This document shows positions 40,243 through 42,715 of a stretch of 42,715 bases of DNA, in pieces. Under the pieces are notes generated by a model. It was not told the origin of the DNA. It was given only the letters and a program-made list of their open reading frames with translations, and made no database searches. Made by a program: the position numbers and the translations under genes. The DNA comes from Pseudomonas sp. LS-2 (GTDB lineage: Bacteria; Pseudomonadota; Gammaproteobacteria; Pseudomonadales; Pseudomonadaceae), in the NCBI RefSeq assembly GCF_003605735.1, contig NZ_QXTJ01000039.1:415005-457719 (forward strand). Reading direction: 5' to 3'. Positions within the stretch are counted from its first letter, which is position 1. Every line of letters begins with the position of its first letter.

Positions 40243-40654
40243 CCTCTCGGAGACTCACCTGGAGTCTCCAGCGCCCGTCCTCAGTTGCGCCGCGCCACTC
40301 ACCGCGCAACGGACGGGCCGCCAGCAGGTTCAGCAACAATCCCTTATCGCTTTTCTGCACTTTCCAGCGCACATCTCTTCCGTTTGCGAGCTTCAACTCG
40401 CCCCGCTGTGCTGTGCCCTGCGCGTTGAAAAGCAGCGCCACAGCGCCGTCGATGATTTCGCCATGCAGTTGCGGCTCGCGGTTGAACCACACCGCAACGC
40501 CATCGGGCAGGGTTTCAATGCGCTGAAGCTCGATGGGGTCTGGCGTGGTCAACCGACCGATCATCAAACCGACCATTAACCCGACAATCGCGATAGAGCC
40601 CAAAAACCGCGGCCATAGCTTCGGTCTCGGGTCATCGATGGGGGTAGAATGCAT
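40238..40654 (-). CDS. Hypothetical membrane-anchored protein (PA5126-like)
   Basis: A 138-residue protein with one membrane segment near the N-terminus (LGSIAIVGLMVGLMIGRL, about residues 19-36) and a small periplasmic beta-rich domain (VAVWFNREPQLHGEIIDGAV). It starts MHSTPIDDPRPKLWPRF at 40654, after an AAGGACGGG ribosome site. An ATG nine codons earlier (40681) would overlap the trmL start and has poorer spacing. It is divergent from trmL with starts only 26 bases apart. No family function is known to me; the position matches the hypothetical gene before trmL in P. aeruginosa. Confidence 0.72.
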   Translation of the reverse strand: MHSTPIDDPRPKLWPRFLGSIAIVGLMVGLMIGRLTTPDPIELQRIETLPDGVAVWFNREPQLHGEIIDGAVALLFNAQGTAQRGELKLANGRDVRWKVQKSDKGLLLNLLAARPLRGEWRGATEDGRWRLQVSLREE

Positions 40655-40679
40655 CCCGTCCTTATGTTCGGAGCCGTGC

Positions 40680-41135
40680 ATGTTTCACGTGATCCTTTTT
40701 CAACCAGAAATTCCGCCGAATACCGGCAACATCATCAGACTTTGCGCCAACAGTGGCTGCAATCTGCATTTGATCGAGCCGCTGGGCTTCGAGCTGGATG
40801 ACAAGCGCCTGCGCCGCGCTGGTCTCGATTATCACGAATACGCCACGCTGCATCGTCACGCCGACCTGGCAAGTTGCCTGGAAAGCATCGGCCACCCGCG
40901 CCTGTTCGCTTTTACCACAAAGGGCTCAAAGCCCTTCCACGATGTGGCGTTTCAGGAAGGCGACGCCTTTGTGTTCGGCCCGGAAAGCCGCGGCCTGCCA
41001 CCCGAGGTATTAGACCCACTGTCCAGCGACCAACGGCTGCGTCTGCCCATGCGTGAAGGTTGCCGAAGCTTGAACCTGTCCAACACTGTGGCCGTAGCGG
41101 TTTATGAAGGTTGGCGGCAGTTAGGCTTCAAATGA
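40680..41135 (+). CDS. trmL: TrmL, tRNA (cytidine/uridine-34-2'-O)-methyltransferase
   Basis: A 151-residue SPOUT methyltransferase that modifies the wobble base of tRNA-Leu isoacceptors. It starts MFHVILFQPEIPPNTGNIIR, the TrmL hallmark. The SAM-binding knot shows FGPESRGLPPEVL and IPMREGCRSLNLSNTVAV-type LPMREGCRSLNLSNTVAVAV. A GGAG seven bases before the ATG at 40680 fixes the start; the frame open to 40533 is antisense to the neighbouring gene. A TAGAAT -10-like box lies at 40645-40650. Length is normal. Confidence 0.96.
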   Translation: MFHVILFQPEIPPNTGNIIRLCANSGCNLHLIEPLGFELDDKRLRRAGLDYHEYATLHRHADLASCLESIGHPRLFAFTTKGSKPFHDVAFQEGDAFVFGPESRGLPPEVLDPLSSDQRLRLPMREGCRSLNLSNTVAVAVYEGWRQLGFK

Positions 41136-41153
41136 CGGATCGTGGCGCAGATT

Positions 41154-41363
41154 GCTACACGGATGCCCTGCGGGCCTGATCGCGGGCAAGCGCGCTCCTA
41201 CATTATTTGCAACGTACCATGGCCTGATGGACCGCGTTGGTTGCCTTGTTGCCTTGGCGGCCTACCTCGAAGGGGCACAATTTGGTCTTTCTGAATGCGG
41301 TACGTTGCAAATAATGTAGGAGCGCGCTTGCCCGCGATAGCGTCCGCAGGACATCCGTGTAGC
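41154..41363. repeat. 210-bp element with ~65-bp inverted arms built on REP family B (MITE-like)
   Basis: The left arm (41154-41218) and right arm (41299-41363) are reverse complements at 60 of 65 positions. They contain the family-B core TGTAGGAGCGCGCTTGCCCG plus an extra TTATTTGCAACGTACC inner end not present in the other REPs of this window. The 80-base centre holds no clear gene. It lies between trmL and secB, whose stops face each other. No transposase is encoded, so it would be non-autonomous. Confidence 0.8.
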
Positions 41364-41377
41364 CATTCCACAGCCAC

Positions 41378-41406
41378 AAAAAAGCGCCCATCACAGGCGC
41401 TTTTTT
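41378..41406 (-). terminator. Rho-independent terminator of the secB operon
   Basis: A perfect 11-bp stem AAAAAAGCGCC / GGCGCTTTTTT with a 7-base loop, 19 bases past the secB stop; T-runs on both strands. Confidence 0.95.
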
Positions 41407-41424
41407 ACATCCAGGCCGCAAGGC

Positions 41425-41916
41425 TTACTGAACGGTAGGCGTCGGCGTTTCGCCAGCTTCCTGCATGCGCTGCAGCTCTTGAGCGTACAGAGCATCGAAG
41501 TTCACCGGCGCCAGCATCAGTGCCGGGAACGAACCGCGGACCACCAGACTGTCGATGGTTTCGCGAGCGTACGGGAACAGGATGTTCGGGCAGAAAGCAC
41601 CCAGGGTGTGGCTCATGGAAGCCGCGTCCAGACCCTTGATCAGGAAAATACCGGCTTGCTGGACTTCAGCGATGAAAGCGATCTCGTCGCCGTTCTTCAC
41701 TTCGACCGACAGAGTCAGCACGACCTCGTAGAAATCGTTTTCCAGTTGCTTCTGGCGAGTGTTCAGGTCCAGGCCAACGCTTGGGGTCCATTCCTGACGG
41801 AAGATCGCCGGGCTTTTTGGCGCTTCGAAGGACAGGTCACGAACGTAGATGCGTTGCAGGGAGAACTGTGGAGCTTCTTCGTTGGAAGTCGCGCCGTTAT
41901 TCGTTTGATCGGTCAT
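41425..41916 (-). CDS. secB: SecB, protein-export chaperone
   Basis: A 163-residue cytoplasmic chaperone that holds preproteins unfolded and hands them to SecA. It starts MTDQTNNGATSNEEAPQFSL, with family blocks IYVRDLSFEAPKSPAIF, FYEVVLTLSVEV, QAGIFLIKGLD and the SecA-contacting CPNILFPYARETIDSLVVRG. Third gene of the rhodanese-grxC-secB cluster, 40 bases after grxC. Length and C-terminus are ordinary. Confidence 0.97.
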   Translation of the reverse strand: MTDQTNNGATSNEEAPQFSLQRIYVRDLSFEAPKSPAIFRQEWTPSVGLDLNTRQKQLENDFYEVVLTLSVEVKNGDEIAFIAEVQQAGIFLIKGLDAASMSHTLGAFCPNILFPYARETIDSLVVRGSFPALMLAPVNFDALYAQELQRMQEAGETPTPTVQ

Positions 41917-41956
41917 CTCAGATCCTTCTTACTTTTGAGTCTTGCAGGGTTCGAGT

Positions 41957-42211
41957 TCAGGCGCTCAACAGGGCGTCGAGCTTGCCGGCGCGCTCCAGTG
42001 CGAACAGGTCGTCGCAGCCACCGACATGGACCGAGCCGATCCAGATCTGTGGAACCGACGTGCGCCCGGCCTTTTTGGTCATTTCTGCGCGAAGCTGCGG
42101 CTTGCCGTCGATCTTGATCTCCTCGAAGTCGACGTTCTTGCTTTCGAGCAGGTACTTGGCTCGGGAGCAGTAAGGGCAATAATCGCTGGAGTAGACGACG
42201 ACTTCAGCCAT
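41957..42211 (-). CDS. grxC: GrxC, glutaredoxin 3
   Basis: An 84-residue glutathione-dependent disulfide reductase. It starts MAEVVVYSSDYCPYCSRAKY; the CPYC active site is at about residues 12-15. The cis-proline glutathione site is TSVPQIWIGSVHVGGCDDL. It begins one base after the rhodanese stop, so translation is probably coupled. Residues and length are typical for bacterial Grx3. Confidence 0.95.
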   Translation of the reverse strand: MAEVVVYSSDYCPYCSRAKYLLESKNVDFEEIKIDGKPQLRAEMTKKAGRTSVPQIWIGSVHVGGCDDLFALERAGKLDALLSA

Positions 42212-42212
42212 T

Positions 42213-42626
42213 TCACTTCACCAGCGGCAGGTTGTCACCGCGCCACGACGAAACGCCACCCGACAGTTTGGCGGCGGTGAAACCGGCCTTGAGCAGCTCG
42301 CTGGCCACGTGTCCTGCGTGCTGACCAGCGGCGTCGACGATGATCAGGGTCTTGGATTTGTACTTCTCAAGCTCCGAAGTACGGGACATGACTTTGTCCT
42401 GCGGGAAGTTCAGGGAGCCGACGATATGACCGGTGGCATAGTCCTTCTTGGGACGCACATCGATGACCACCGCCTCGTCACGGTTGACCAGCGCAGTCAG
42501 TTCACCGGTGCTCAGGCTTTTGCCGCCCTTGTTGAGTTCTGTCGCGATCAGCAGTGCCAGCAGGATGACGAAAGCGCCAGAGATCAAATAGTGATTAGTG
42601 GCAAATGCAATCAGGTGATCAACCAT
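42213..42626 (-). CDS. Membrane-anchored rhodanese-like protein lacking the catalytic cysteine (YibN-type)
   Basis: A 137-residue protein with one N-terminal membrane segment (about residues 15-31, ISGAFVILLALLIATEL) and a rhodanese domain (VVIDVRPKKDYATGHIVGSL). The active-site loop reads TLIIVDAAGQHAGHVASELL, with no cysteine, so it is unlikely to be a sulfurtransferase. The E. coli YibN protein, also linked to grxC-secB, is similar in this. The start at 42626 (MVDHLIAFATNHYL) or one codon earlier at 42629 is possible. First gene of the cluster; next to it, off the right edge, P. aeruginosa has the phosphoglycerate mutase gene. Confidence 0.85.
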   Translation of the reverse strand: MVDHLIAFATNHYLISGAFVILLALLIATELNKGGKSLSTGELTALVNRDEAVVIDVRPKKDYATGHIVGSLNFPQDKVMSRTSELEKYKSKTLIIVDAAGQHAGHVASELLKAGFTAAKLSGGVSSWRGDNLPLVK

Positions 42627-42657
42627 CATTAGGTTCCAGGGCGTTAAAATGTCGGCC

Positions 42658-42686
42658 AGTATACACAGCACCCAAGGTCGGCCAAA
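42658..42686 (-). promoter_or_regulatory. Probable promoter of the rhodanese-grxC-secB cluster
   Basis: On the minus strand a TTGGCC (-35-like, 4 of 6) is followed after 16 bases by TATACT (-10), about 32 bases before the rhodanese start. Confidence 0.45.
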
Positions 42687-42715
42687 GCCCGTACGGCAGT
42701 GACGCCGTCTGAACT

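Noticed and set aside
41203..41421. 72-residue open frame covering the MITE-like element
   Set aside because: It spans the inverted arms and the secB terminator, so it is repeat sequence rather than a gene.
1..42715. CRISPR arrays, tRNA or rRNA genes, insertion sequences with transposases, prophage genes
   Set aside because: None was seen. The regular repeats present are dispersed REP palindromes, not spaced direct repeats.

Overview
The window is a typical high-GC Pseudomonas chromosome segment, most like the fluorescens/putida/syringae side of the genus. Three things show this: gene order (ptsP-rppH, ilvA/rpiA, serA with a divergent D-2-hydroxyglutarate dehydrogenase, hacB, the full spuABCDEFGH polyamine operon with spuI, a TetR gene, ssu, an oprE-like porin, tau, then trmL-secB-grx), codon use, and about a dozen dispersed REP/REPIN-type palindromes of three sequence families. 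No rRNA, tRNA, CRISPR, prophage or transposase gene was seen.

Layout. 1-9 kb holds housekeeping and small orphan genes: ptsP (cut by the left edge), rppH, a HAD phosphatase, two tandem DUF2269 membrane proteins, ilvA, rpiA, two SdiA-regulated-family paralogues and an FAH-family hydrolase. 9.3-12.2 kb is the serine module: a D-2-hydroxyglutarate dehydrogenase divergent from serA. In the known model this pair works together, because SerA makes D-2-hydroxyglutarate and the dehydrogenase recycles it. 12.2-18.7 kb has DUF4399, a 2OG-Fe(II) oxygenase, DUF2059, an alpha/beta hydrolase, a thioredoxin-fold DUF6436 protein and the acyl-homoserine-lactone acylase homologue hacB. 18.9-30 kb is polyamine uptake and catabolism: spuD/spuE binding proteins, spuFGH transporter, gamma-glutamylation enzymes (spuB, spuI), aminotransferase (spuC) and gamma-glutamyl hydrolase (spuA). 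30.1-39.9 kb is sulfur-source acquisition: a TetR regulator, ssuACBF, the porin and tauABCD. 40.1-42.7 kb has a sigma54 promoter with a probable small RNA, a membrane protein gene, trmL, secB, grxC and a rhodanese-like gene.

Most notable observations. (1) At 39973-40242 there are two NtrC-like dyads 31 bp apart, a near-perfect sigma54 -24/-12 promoter, and a roughly 55-nt transcript ending in a terminator. Together these look like a nitrogen-regulated sRNA (NrsZ-like), here next to tauD rather than ntrC. (2) The ssu operon has no ssuD or ssuE, and no lsfA beside it; ssuA runs straight into ssuC. (3) Every junction in spuA-E and E/F carries a stable hairpin or REP, while spuF-G-H overlap by ATGA. 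This suggests mRNA partitioning by differential decay. (4) A 210-bp element with about 65-bp inverted arms built on REP sequence lies between trmL and secB. (5) A perfect 10-bp inverted repeat lies upstream of ssuA. (6) The tauD/trmL junction joins gene blocks that in P. aeruginosa lie on opposite sides of the origin, which suggests an origin-spanning inversion.

All identifications come from reading the sequence and recalling families. No database search was run.
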